DNA of 64,000 nucleotides from the NCBI GenBank assembly GCA_023409265.1, contig JAEYHZ010000046.1, positions 1 to 64,000 of the forward strand, in the 5' to 3' direction. Below the pieces are notes generated by a model. That model was not told the origin of the DNA and searched no databases. It saw only the letters and a program-made list of their open reading frames with translations. The translations under genes were made by a program, and so were the position numbers. Origin of the DNA: Bacillota bacterium. Lineage in GTDB: Bacteria > Bacillota > Clostridia > Acetivibrionales > DSM-1351. Shown here piece after piece: positions 8,008 through 16,830 of the stretch; the first letter of the stretch is position 1; each line of letters begins with the position of its first letter.

Positions 8008-9033
8008 ATGAGAAAAAAATTCTCTTCATTTGCCGATCAGACAATATTGATCTGTCTGGTTCTGCTTACCATACTATTTGCTGAAACTGTGATTCTTGTT
8101 GCCATACTTTATAAAGATGGGGGAATTATGCCCCAAAGTATGTTTTTTATATTAATTGTGTGTATTACAGTATTTTTTACAATATATATACTATTTAATA
8201 AATTTATAATTGAACCTTATAAAAAGTATCGCAGCCTATTCAGGAAATTCATTAACGGACAGACCTATAAGGAGATATTTGACAATAATTATCAGATGTT
8301 TCCTGAATTAAGGCCTGCTCTAATGTGCTTTGATCAGCTGCTGGATAAACAGAATTTAATACAGTTATCCACGAAACAGGCTGAATTTCTAGCCTTACAG
8401 AATCAAATAAATCCGCACTTCCTGTATAATACTCTGGAGGCAATCCGTGGGGATGCCCTATGCGCAGGGCTTGAAAACATTGCAGAAATTACTGAGGCGC
8501 TATCCACTTTTTTCAGATATACAATTACAGAGACTGATAATCTGGTTACACTGGAAAATGAGCTGGAAAACGTAGAAAATTATTTTATGATTCAGAGATA
8601 CCGCTTTGGTGAGAAGTTGAAAATGGAAATTCATTTACCTGAAAGGGAGGAGGATGTACTTCAGCTTCAACTTCCCAAACTGACTCTTCAACCGGTTATA
8701 GAAAACGCAGTTTTTCATGGATTGGAAGGTAAAGCCGAGGGCGGAACGGTTACTATTGAGGTGGAAACCACTGCAAACAGGGTTATGTTAAGTATACGGG
8801 ACGACGGACTGGGTATTCCTGAGGAGGATTTAAGCAAAATAAATAAAAACCTAAATCATGTATCGGTCAGCTATATTAACGAGGATAAAAAGAAACACGG
8901 CGGGATAGCTCTATATAACGTCTGCAGAAGAATAAAGCTTTTATTTGGAGAAGAGTATGGGATTCATATATTTAGTATAGTAAATGTAGGTACCGATGTT
9001 CGCATCAACATTCCTATTATAACGAGGCGATAA
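8008..9033 (+). CDS. Sensor histidine kinase, YesM type, small sensor region
   Basis: In-frame ATGs occur at 7987, 7996 and 8008. The first two lie inside a hairpin and none has a clear SD, so 8008 is a judgement (341 residues). Two membrane helices (about 12-34 and 43-64) enclose only a short outside loop, so no sizeable extracellular sensor domain exists; sensing may need a partner protein. The His_kinase motif QNQINPHFLYNTLEAIR carries the phosphorylated His near residue 137. The ATP-binding domain has N-box PVIENAVFHGLEG and G-box DDGLGIP. It forms a pair with the preceding regulator. The last five residues and stop codon are supplied by the left end of repeat element B, so the original 3' end was probably altered by insertion. 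Confidence 0.92.
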   Translation: MRKKFSSFADQTILICLVLLTILFAETVILVAILYKDGGIMPQSMFFILIVCITVFFTIYILFNKFIIEPYKKYRSLFRKFINGQTYKEIFDNNYQMFPELRPALMCFDQLLDKQNLIQLSTKQAEFLALQNQINPHFLYNTLEAIRGDALCAGLENIAEITEALSTFFRYTITETDNLVTLENELENVENYFMIQRYRFGEKLKMEIHLPEREEDVLQLQLPKLTLQPVIENAVFHGLEGKAEGGTVTIEVETTANRVMLSIRDDGLGIPEEDLSKINKNLNHVSVSYINEDKKKHGGIALYNVCRRIKLLFGEEYGIHIFSIVNVGTDVRINIPIITRR

Positions 9034-9212
9034 TAGATGTCCCCCACCTCTACAGGTGGCGGGTACCGATTTGGTTTTCAGACGGTGAGCATATCCATGG
9101 TGTCCTGAGGGCACCTTTGCCTCGTTGAAACTCTCATAAGGTAAGAAAATTTTCTACAACCGAAAAATTTTGTCAAGAATGTGAAACGTTTTTTGAACCT
9201 ATGCGTTATAAC
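9016..9212. mobile_element. MITE-like element B (197 bp), overlaps the 3' end of the histidine kinase gene
   Basis: Left end ATTATAACG at 9016 and right end CGTTATAAC at 9204-9212. It contains the CCCCACCTC...GGTGGCGGG stem shared with element A and an AAAATTTTCTACAACCGAAAAATTTT-type inverted segment shared with element C. It appears to be the long form of the family. Confidence 0.6.
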
Positions 9213-9294
9213 ATCAAAGAGGTAATCAGATTGAATTTATGACCGTGCGAAAGCCAATACGTTGTAACTGCTATTGCAGCTCATGGAGGTTAAA

Positions 9295-10764
9295 ATGAAA
9301 GAAGAAATGCTGGTTATTGAAAATGGCGGCATATGTAAAGATAATCATGATATATTCCGGGAATTATATGTGCAAGTATTCAAGGGAGAAATATTTGGAA
9401 TTATATTTGATAATATTTTGGAGAAGGACTGCTTGCTGGAGTTTCTAAAGGGACGGATAATTCTGGATTACGGGCTGATTTTTTTAAACGGCGAAAAAAT
9501 AGATATAAAAGATAGCAATAGACTTTTCACGGATTATATCACTGTTATTGAGAGAACCAGTAAGCTTGTGCATTCATTGAGTATAGTGGAAAACGTACTT
9601 ATGTTTGCTCCGGTCATGCCAAAATATTATGTAGATAAAAAGTCCTATGCCAAAACCATGGAAAAAGTAATGGAAGAGCTGATGGTCAGGATACCAATGG
9701 ACAAGCCGGTATTGAGCCTTACGTCGAAGGAAAGGGTCATTATTGAATTGATAAAAGCATATGTGGAGGGAAAGAAACTGGTGGTAATGGCCAATGCAGG
9801 CGGTTTTTTGAAAAGCATGGAGTTCACTGAAGTTTTTGCCTTGATAAACCGACTGAGAGAGCTCGGCATGACATTTGCAATTATTGAATCCTTTGAAGGA
9901 ACCATATTCAAATGGACTGACAGACTGGCTATTGTTAAAAACGGAAAAACCCTTGGCATTTATAAATCTCAGGATATTAAACGTCAACAGATTTACTCTG
10001 CACTTATTGGAAATCAGTATGGGAGGCAGACAGGCAATTTGACTGCTGTTGAGCAGAATGAGCCGGAAAAACCTCAGGCTTCTCTTGTTCTTTCCGGGAT
10101 AAACACAGAAATTCTTGATAATTTTAATTTTACAATTAATAAAGGTCAAGTAGTTAAGATTTATTATATGGATGATCTTAGCTTTATTCATATTGTTGAA
10201 CTGTTGAAGGGATTACGTAAACCATTGTCAGGGCATATAAGTGTAAATAGCAGGGAATATTCCGTTAATAGTGTGCATATGGCAGTTAAAAAGGGTGTTT
10301 GTTTTATTGAGGAATCACCCGACGAAAATATGCTGTTCTATAATATGAGTGTATTGGATAATCTCTGCCTTGCGCTAGCCAGAAAGGTTCCAATGCTATG
10401 GGCAAAAAAAAAGTTTACGAAAAGTGTTAAGGAATTAATAGCCCAACATATGGGTGAAGATATTTCAAATATCAAACTTTCAAAATTGCCTCCTGTAAAA
10501 CTTCAGCAGATCGCATATTTTAAGTGGCTTCTGTATGTGCCTTCGGTAGTTGTATGTATAAAGCCGTTTACCGAAGCGGATATATATCTTCGGGAAGTAA
10601 CGGTAAATATGATTGAAATGCTTAGAATGAGAGGTATTTCGGTTATAATTTTTACACCAAATTTTTCTGAGACCTACCAAATTGATGGAAAAACTATTTA
10701 CATCCGCAACGGGAAGTTGATTGACGAGGATGAAGTCTATCAAATACTGTACCGTGAAGGATGA
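9295..10764 (+). CDS. Degenerate tandem ABC-ATPase-like protein (RbsA/MglA-like pseudo-ATPase)
   Basis: Start ATG 9295 follows TGGAGG; 489 residues. Length, the two-repeat layout and scattered matches fit the tandem ATPase of ribose/galactose importers, but the catalytic motifs are lost. Where MglA has GENGAGKS this protein has FDNILEKD. The first signature is LTSKERV. The first Walker B is VVMANAGGFL, with no Asp-Glu. In the second half LSGGNQQK is replaced by LSKLPPVKLQQ and LLLDEPTRGID by VVCIKPFTEAD. The frame is intact with normal codon use, so it is a maintained gene and not a decaying one. Placed between the two-component genes and a complete importer that has its own good ATPase, it is more likely a regulatory or scaffold subunit than an energiser; that role is inference. 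Confidence 0.75.
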   Translation: MKEEMLVIENGGICKDNHDIFRELYVQVFKGEIFGIIFDNILEKDCLLEFLKGRIILDYGLIFLNGEKIDIKDSNRLFTDYITVIERTSKLVHSLSIVENVLMFAPVMPKYYVDKKSYAKTMEKVMEELMVRIPMDKPVLSLTSKERVIIELIKAYVEGKKLVVMANAGGFLKSMEFTEVFALINRLRELGMTFAIIESFEGTIFKWTDRLAIVKNGKTLGIYKSQDIKRQQIYSALIGNQYGRQTGNLTAVEQNEPEKPQASLVLSGINTEILDNFNFTINKGQVVKIYYMDDLSFIHIVELLKGLRKPLSGHISVNSREYSVNSVHMAVKKGVCFIEESPDENMLFYNMSVLDNLCLALARKVPMLWAKKKFTKSVKELIAQHMGEDISNIKLSKLPPVKLQQIAYFKWLLYVPSVVVCIKPFTEADIYLREVTVNMIEMLRMRGISVIIFTPNFSETYQIDGKTIYIRNGKLIDEDEVYQILYREG

Positions 10765-10919
10765 TTATTTCCAATTATGCTTTTAAATGCTCCTTTAAAA
10801 ACAATATTGTAAACATCTAAAAACTGTCCCCCCTCTTCTAAAAGTAGCAAGTTGAATGACAATCTAGCTGTTGTTAAGATGGATACATGGAATATATATC
10901 ATTTAAAGGAGGAAGAAAC

Positions 10920-12026
10920 ATGAAAACAAAGCAACTCTTTGCCCTATTCACTATTTCTATGATGGTAGCTCTCTCGGCCTGCGGCGGCACTACTCCAACC
11001 GGCACAACTGCATCGGCATCAGGTACTGCTGCAGCTGAAGGAACAGCAGCTTCCGGTGAACTCCCCATCTTAGGTACAGGTATTTATTCAGCATCCGATA
11101 ACTTTAATTCATATATCGGAAAAAGCATTGCTAATACTGCAAAGGGCATTTTTAAGACAAACATTGAAGATGGTCAGAATGACCAGTCAACTCAAAACAA
11201 TCAGGTTGACACCATGCTGGCTAAAGGCGCAAAGGTTATTGCTCTTTCGGCAGTAGATGTTACAGCAGCCCCTACAATCATTGATAAAGCAAAGGATGCA
11301 GGCAATATTCCTGTAATATTCTTCAACAAGGAGATAACCGATAAAAATGTTATGGAGTCCTATGATAAGGTTTACTTTGTTGGATCTACAGGAGTTGATT
11401 ATGGAGCCGCTATCCAGGGCCAAATGGTTGCAGATGCATGGAAAGCAAATCCAAAGCTTGACAAAAACGGTGATGGAAAACTTCAATTAGTCTATTTGAT
11501 GGGTGATCCGGGTCATACGGCATCCCAGCCAAGAGCAGATTACCTGAAAAAAGCTATTAAAGATGCGGGAATCGATTATCAGCTATTGGCTGAAGACACA
11601 GGTATGTGGGTAACGGCAAATGCAAAAGACAAGATGGATGCGTGGATTTCAAAGTATGGAGATGAGGTTGAATTCATTGTAGCTGCAAATGATGCTATGG
11701 CGTTAGGCGCGTTGACATCTATCCAAGCTGCAGGATTTAATACAAATGGTGGCGACAGCGAAAAGTACATTCCTGTAATTGGAATTGATGCGCTGCCTGA
11801 AATGCTGGATAAGATAAAGAGCGGCGAAGTTCTCGGATCTGTTCTTCAGGATGCGAAAACTCAGGGTGAGGTCATAGTTAAAATGGCTCAAAACCTTGCT
11901 GCCGGGAAAGACCCTCTGGATGGTATGGATTACAAGCTTGATGATGCAAAAGCTGTACGTATTCCATATAAAGCAATCAACAAAGACAATCTGGCTGAGG
12001 CCGAAGCAACCTATTCTATAAAATAA
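10920..12026 (+). CDS. mglB: Galactose/glucose-type sugar-binding lipoprotein (MglB-like)
   Basis: Start ATG 10920 after AAAGGAGGAAG; 368 residues. The lipoprotein signal ends in Leu-Ser-Ala-Cys at about residue 20, followed by a Thr/Ala/Gly-rich linker. The body is a periplasmic-binding-protein-like I fold closest to MglB: the NDQSTQNNQVDTMLAKGAK segment, VIFFNKE, and the calcium-loop sequence DKNGDGKLQ (a dodecapeptide EF-hand-like loop characteristic of galactose/glucose-binding proteins). It captures the sugar outside the membrane for the MglA/MglC transporter encoded next. A stem-loop between this gene and mglA probably gives the binding protein higher mRNA levels. Specificity could be a galactoside or another hexose-containing sugar. 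Confidence 0.88.
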   Translation: MKTKQLFALFTISMMVALSACGGTTPTGTTASASGTAAAEGTAASGELPILGTGIYSASDNFNSYIGKSIANTAKGIFKTNIEDGQNDQSTQNNQVDTMLAKGAKVIALSAVDVTAAPTIIDKAKDAGNIPVIFFNKEITDKNVMESYDKVYFVGSTGVDYGAAIQGQMVADAWKANPKLDKNGDGKLQLVYLMGDPGHTASQPRADYLKKAIKDAGIDYQLLAEDTGMWVTANAKDKMDAWISKYGDEVEFIVAANDAMALGALTSIQAAGFNTNGGDSEKYIPVIGIDALPEMLDKIKSGEVLGSVLQDAKTQGEVIVKMAQNLAAGKDPLDGMDYKLDDAKAVRIPYKAINKDNLAEAEATYSIK

Positions 12027-12062
12027 AACTATTCAAAATCTCATGAAAAAACTGAATAAATG

Positions 12063-12097
12063 AACGGGTGGATAGATTATTAACTCTTCCACCCGTT
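12063..12097 (+). terminator. Intercistronic stem-loop between mglB and mglA
   Basis: AACGGGTGGA and TCCACCCGTT form a perfect 10-bp stem without a strong T tract. It is typical of leaky terminators or mRNA-stabilising hairpins after binding-protein genes. Confidence 0.65.
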
Positions 12098-12125
12098 AAA
12101 TTAAAGACATAAAGAGGGGTTGACA

Positions 12126-13661
12126 ATGTCAAACGCTAATAATAGCAGTATTGACCTGTGTAAACAAGGAACCGGGGATTACATTTTAGAAATGAAGAAC
12201 ATAACAAAACAATTTCCCGGCGTTAAGGCATTGGATAACGTGTGCCTGAAGGTAAAACCCGGAACTGTTCATTCGTTAATGGGCGAGAATGGGGCAGGAA
12301 AATCCACCTTGATGAATTGCCTGTTTGGTATCTACTCTCTGGATGGTGGGGAAATTATACTGAATGGCGAAAGGGTGAGCTTTTCCAATCCGGCAGAGGC
12401 CTTACAGAATCATGTTTCAATGGTTCATCAGGAATTGAATCAGGTTTTGTATCAAAATGTAATGGAAAATATGTGGTTGGGCCGTTATCCCATAAAGGGC
12501 GGCTTAATCGATGAAAAAAAGATGTACAATGACACGAAAAAAATATTTGACAATCTGAATATACAGGTGGACCCGCGCACAAAAGTAGGTAGTCTGACAG
12601 TATCTCAAAAGCAGATGATAGAGATAGCAAAAGCAGTTTCCTACAACGCCAAAATTATTGTAATGGATGAACCTACATCATCTCTGACAGAAAAAGAGGT
12701 TGAACATCTTTTTAATATAATTGAAAGTCTCAAGAAAAATAATACCAGCGTAATTTATATTTCACATAAAATGGAAGAGATTTTGAGGATATCCGATGAT
12801 GTAACTGTGATGAGAGACGGAAAATGGATATCTACCACACACGCCAGCCAGCTGACTATTGACAGTATTATTCAGATGATGGTCGGGAGGGAATTGACAG
12901 AAAGATATCCCAAGAGAGAGACCGTGCCGGGAGATGTTTTATTGGAAGTGCAAAATCTTTCAACACTATCACCCTCTTTCGAGGAAGTAAATTTCAAGCT
13001 CAGGAGAGGAGAAATACTCGGTATAGCCGGGTTGGTAGGTTCTAAAAGAACAGAAGTACTGGAAACATTATTTGGTATCAGGCAAAAAGGTAACGGAAAG
13101 ATTATTTATGAGGGTAAGGAGATAAATAACAGGTCTCCTCTTATGGCAATGAAAAATGGTTTTGCAATGTTAACGGAAGAACGTCGAAGTGATGGTATTT
13201 TTGCAGGATTAAGTGTTGCTTTCAATATGATCATTGCAAACCTGAATGCATATAAAAAACATGGTTTCTTAAAGGACAGCTTAATAAATGAAGACGTGGA
13301 TAAGCTTATAAAAGCCATGAATGTTAAAACTCCTTCTAAAAAAACAAGAATAAGAAATTTGTCGGGAGGCAACCAGCAGAAGGTTATTTTAGGAAGATGG
13401 ATGCTGACCCAGCCAAATGTGCTTTTACTGGATGAGCCAACCAGGGGTATTGATGTAGGAGCTAAATATGAAATATATCAGTTGATGAACAAATTTGCAG
13501 CAGAAGGAAAGGGAATAATTGTTGTCAGTTCTGAAATGCCTGAATTACTTGGTATCTGTGACAGGATACTTGTTATGAGTAACGGTAGGCAAGCAGATAT
13601 TTTAGATTCAAAAGACGCAACTCAGGTCAGGATCATGGAAGCTTCTGCAAAATATATTTAA
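12126..13661 (+). CDS. mglA: Sugar ABC importer, tandem ATP-binding protein (MglA/RbsA family)
   Basis: Start ATG 12126 after AGAGGGG; 511 residues, the normal family size. The first cassette is complete: Walker A GENGAGKS at 53-60, Q-loop in MVHQELNQ, Walker B IIVMDEPTSSL, and a histidine switch in YISHK. The second cassette has the usual altered P-loop (GLVGSKRTE) but an intact LSGGNQQK and LLLDEPTRGID, as in RbsA/MglA. It powers uptake of the sugar bound by MglB through MglC. The contrast with the degenerate homologue two genes upstream is striking, since both share the tandem layout. Confidence 0.93.
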   Translation: MSNANNSSIDLCKQGTGDYILEMKNITKQFPGVKALDNVCLKVKPGTVHSLMGENGAGKSTLMNCLFGIYSLDGGEIILNGERVSFSNPAEALQNHVSMVHQELNQVLYQNVMENMWLGRYPIKGGLIDEKKMYNDTKKIFDNLNIQVDPRTKVGSLTVSQKQMIEIAKAVSYNAKIIVMDEPTSSLTEKEVEHLFNIIESLKKNNTSVIYISHKMEEILRISDDVTVMRDGKWISTTHASQLTIDSIIQMMVGRELTERYPKRETVPGDVLLEVQNLSTLSPSFEEVNFKLRRGEILGIAGLVGSKRTEVLETLFGIRQKGNGKIIYEGKEINNRSPLMAMKNGFAMLTEERRSDGIFAGLSVAFNMIIANLNAYKKHGFLKDSLINEDVDKLIKAMNVKTPSKKTRIRNLSGGNQQKVILGRWMLTQPNVLLLDEPTRGIDVGAKYEIYQLMNKFAAEGKGIIVVSSEMPELLGICDRILVMSNGRQADILDSKDATQVRIMEASAKYI

Positions 13662-13679
13662 TAATTGGAGGGATAAAAT

Positions 13680-14711
13680 GTGATTTTATCAAAGAAAAAA
13701 TTAATAGGCGAAAATTCAGTAAAAGAACTGTTAGCTGAGAAGGCCATATATATAGTACTGATAGCACTTCTTATAATCGTTGTGATAATCGAACCAAAAT
13801 TTCTATCCCTGGGCAACTTCAAAAACATTCTGGCTCAGTCCGCAACAAGAATCATAATTGCTTTGGCGGCAGGTATGGTATTAATAATCCAGGGGGTAGA
13901 CCTTTCTGCCGGACGTATGATCGGACTGGCTGCAGTTATTTCCGCATCTTTGCTGCAGCAGGTTGATTACGCTTACAGGATGTATCCGCAGCTGCAGGAA
14001 TTGCCAATCTTTGTACCGATACTGCTTGTTATGGCCATCTGTGCAGGTTTAGGCTTGATCACAGGTGTGGCGGTAGCAATATTCAAAGTTCCTCCGTTTA
14101 TTGCAACATTGGCAATGATGTTAATATTATACGGACTTTCATCCATATATTTCGACCGTCCTCCATATGGTGCACAGCCAATAGGCGGGATTACCAAGAA
14201 ATTCACTGTGCTGGCTACCGGTGCCATCGGTATAGGACCAATAAAAATACCGTATTTGATTATTTTTGCTTTTGTAGTTTGCCTTATTATCTGGGTTTTG
14301 TGGAATAAAACAAAGTTTGGCAAATATATGTATGCAGTTGGAGGAAATCCTGAAGCTGCAAAGGTATCAGGCGTTGATGTTATTCGCACACAAATCAGCG
14401 TTTATGCCATAGCCGGGCTGATGTATGCATTTGCTGCAACCCTGGAAGTTGCACGTATAGGCAGTGCTTCCAACACCACAGGAAACGGATATGAAATGGA
14501 TGCTGTAGCTGCTTGCGTTGTGGGTGGTGTATCTCTTTCGGGAGGAGTCGGCAGTGTGGGAGGTATTGTAATTGGTGTCCTGATTTTCACAGTTATTAAT
14601 TACGGTCTGGCCTTTATCGGAGTGAATATGTATTACCAGTATATAGTAAAGGGCTTGATTATTTTAATAGCGGTTATTATTGATATGAGAAAATATGCAA
14701 AGAGAAAATAA
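13680..14711 (+). CDS. mglC: Sugar ABC importer permease (MglC/RbsC family)
   Basis: GTG start at 13680, seven bases after GGAGGG. The overlapping ATG at 13678 would stop at once, so GTG is the only workable start. The 343-residue hydrophobic protein has about eight to ten membrane helices and the BPD_transp_2 signatures: IQGVDLSAGRMIGLAAVI near residue 70 and the conserved cytoplasmic loop KFGKYMYAVGGNPEAAKVSGV near 210-230, followed by VVGGVSLSGGVGSVGG. It forms the membrane channel for the MglB/MglA system. Spacing of 18 bases from mglA and 18 to the GH3 gene supports one operon. Confidence 0.92.
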   Translation: MILSKKKLIGENSVKELLAEKAIYIVLIALLIIVVIIEPKFLSLGNFKNILAQSATRIIIALAAGMVLIIQGVDLSAGRMIGLAAVISASLLQQVDYAYRMYPQLQELPIFVPILLVMAICAGLGLITGVAVAIFKVPPFIATLAMMLILYGLSSIYFDRPPYGAQPIGGITKKFTVLATGAIGIGPIKIPYLIIFAFVVCLIIWVLWNKTKFGKYMYAVGGNPEAAKVSGVDVIRTQISVYAIAGLMYAFAATLEVARIGSASNTTGNGYEMDAVAACVVGGVSLSGGVGSVGGIVIGVLIFTVINYGLAFIGVNMYYQYIVKGLIILIAVIIDMRKYAKRK

Positions 14712-14729
14712 TGTAACGGAGGTAAAACA

Positions 14730-16799
14730 ATGAGAGATATCACAATTAAAACAAAGCTGTCTGAAAACTGCAGTAAGGATACAATTCGGGTATTCGTTAA
14801 TGAAATAATTCCACAGCTGACCCTGGAGGAAAAAGTTGGAATCATGTCGGGTCAGTCAACAGAAGAAAAACTGATGTACGATCTGTTTACCATCGCACAT
14901 TACAATATGAAGCCTTACCCTACTATGGCTGTTGAAAGGCTTGGACTGCCCAACGTCCGGTTTGTTGACGGCCCAAGAGGAGTCGTGGCAGGTTCCTCAA
15001 CCTGTTTCCCCGTATCAATGGCAAGAGGTGCTGCTTTCGACAGGGATCTGGAAGAAAGTATAGGTAAAGCTATCGGGGCTGAAATCAGAGCGCAGGGAGG
15101 AAATTATTTCGGAGGGGTTTGCATAAACCTGCCCCGCAATCCAAGGTGGGGACGTGCTCAGGAATGCTATGGAGAAGACCAGTACCATATGGGTGAAATG
15201 GGTGCTGCACTGACAAGGGGCGTACAGAGTCAGAATGTTATGGCCTGTATCAAGCATTTTGCAATGAACAGTATAGAAAACGCACGTTTTAAGGCGGACA
15301 TCAGTGCCGATAAAAGAACTCTTCATGAAGTATATCTTCCGCATTTCAAGCGCTGCATAGAAGAGGGGGCAGCTTCTGTAATGGGAGCCTACAACAAGGT
15401 ATACGGCGACCAGGCCTGTGAAAGTAAATTGCTTTTAAAGGATATTCTGCGGACGAAATGGGGTTTTGACGGTTTTACTCTTTCGGACTTTATCTGGGCT
15501 GTAAAGGATCCGGTTAAAGCTGTTAAAAACGGGATGAATATAGAAATGCCAAGCCTGATGCTCTATCATAATGAGCTTCCGAAGGCTGTGGAGGAAGGCA
15601 GAATAGATATTGAAGATATTAATGAAGCCGTTGGATACATTTTAAGAACAGTGCTGTACTACGAAACAAGAAAAGATCCAATGGAATATACACCGGATAT
15701 AATTGCCTGTCAAGAACATATTGAAATTGCCAGAAGAGCTGCTGAGGAGTCCATGGTACTTCTTAAAAATGAAGAGAACACTCTTCCCTTCAGCAAAGAA
15801 AAGACTAAAAGGATTGTTGTACTCGGTGTTCTGGGTGACACCGAAAATATTGGAGATCATGGCTCCAGTAAGGTACATCCTTACTATACAGTCACTCCGC
15901 TTCGCGGTTTGATGAAAAAGATGCCTACCGCAGAAATTATATACAACGACGGCTTGGATATGGAAACGGCCAGAGCACTTGCGAAGGATGCAGATGCAGT
16001 AGTGATTGTAGCCGGATATATTCATTCCGATGAAGGTGAATATCTTGCAGACAGGAGCGACATTGCCGAGATGGGCGGTGACAGGGCTTCAATGAGATTG
16101 CATAAAAGGGATACGGCTTTGATCGAAGGACTTGAGGGTGTAAATAAAAATATGGTCTGTGTTCTGATTGGCAGCAGTGCCATATTAATTGATGAGTGGG
16201 AAGAAAGGATGCCTTCGATACTGTTTGCCTTTTACAGCGGTATGGAGGGCGGAAACGCACTGGCAGATATTCTTTTCGGGGATATTTGCCCCAGCGGTAA
16301 GCTTCCATATTCAGTTGCAGTATCAGAGGATGATTACCCGGAATTCGATCCTGATTGCACAAGTGCGGAATATGAATATTATCATGGATATGCAAAACTG
16401 GATAAGGAGGGAAAAACTCCTTTGTATCCGTTTGGATATGGTCTGACATATACCTCTTTTGAAATAGGGCAGCCCGAAGTAGAAGTATTTAATAATACTG
16501 CCAAAGTAAATGTAACTGTAAGAAATACGGGTAGCGTTAAGGGCGCTGAAGTTGTACAACTTTATATGGGCTGTGAGGGAAGTACTGTAGACCGCCCTGT
16601 AAAAGTGCTTAAAAACTTTGAGAGGGTGGAGCTTGAGCCCGGCACAGAAAAACGCATAGCTCTGACAGTCTCAAAGAAGGACATGGCTTATTTTGATGAA
16701 GTAAAGGACGATTTTGTTGAAGAAGCTATTACTTATATAGCATATGTGGGAAATTCAAGTGCGGCTAAAGATCTCAAAGCTATAAAATTCAATTTTTAA
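14730..16799 (+). CDS. Glycoside hydrolase family 3 beta-glucosidase, cytoplasmic
   Basis: 689 residues, SD CGGAGGT, no signal peptide, so it acts on imported sugars. The N-terminal GH3 barrel shows VRFVDGPRG, RNPRWGRAQECYGED, IKHFAMNS and TLSDFIWA, in which Asp253 is the predicted nucleophile. The alpha/beta sandwich domain follows (SMVLLKNEENTLPF, SGMEGGNALADILFGD), and residues about 590-680 form the fibronectin-III-like tail common in beta-glucosidases. It lies between mglC and the GH42 gene with short gaps. In this setting it would release terminal glucose (or another beta-linked sugar) from the oligosaccharide taken up by the Mgl-type importer. Exact linkage preference is not predictable. 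Confidence 0.92.
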   Translation: MRDITIKTKLSENCSKDTIRVFVNEIIPQLTLEEKVGIMSGQSTEEKLMYDLFTIAHYNMKPYPTMAVERLGLPNVRFVDGPRGVVAGSSTCFPVSMARGAAFDRDLEESIGKAIGAEIRAQGGNYFGGVCINLPRNPRWGRAQECYGEDQYHMGEMGAALTRGVQSQNVMACIKHFAMNSIENARFKADISADKRTLHEVYLPHFKRCIEEGAASVMGAYNKVYGDQACESKLLLKDILRTKWGFDGFTLSDFIWAVKDPVKAVKNGMNIEMPSLMLYHNELPKAVEEGRIDIEDINEAVGYILRTVLYYETRKDPMEYTPDIIACQEHIEIARRAAEESMVLLKNEENTLPFSKEKTKRIVVLGVLGDTENIGDHGSSKVHPYYTVTPLRGLMKKMPTAEIIYNDGLDMETARALAKDADAVVIVAGYIHSDEGEYLADRSDIAEMGGDRASMRLHKRDTALIEGLEGVNKNMVCVLIGSSAILIDEWEERMPSILFAFYSGMEGGNALADILFGDICPSGKLPYSVAVSEDDYPEFDPDCTSAEYEYYHGYAKLDKEGKTPLYPFGYGLTYTSFEIGQPEVEVFNNTAKVNVTVRNTGSVKGAEVVQLYMGCEGSTVDRPVKVLKNFERVELEPGTEKRIALTVSKKDMAYFDEVKDDFVEEAITYIAYVGNSSAAKDLKAIKFNF

Positions 16800-16830
16800 A
16801 GTTTAAATACGTGAAAGGGGATGAGCCTGC

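Noticed and set aside
9574..10191. 205-codon minus-strand frame inside the pseudo-ATPase gene
   Set aside because: Its composition is rich in Phe, Tyr, Asn and Cys as expected of an antisense frame; no start signal.
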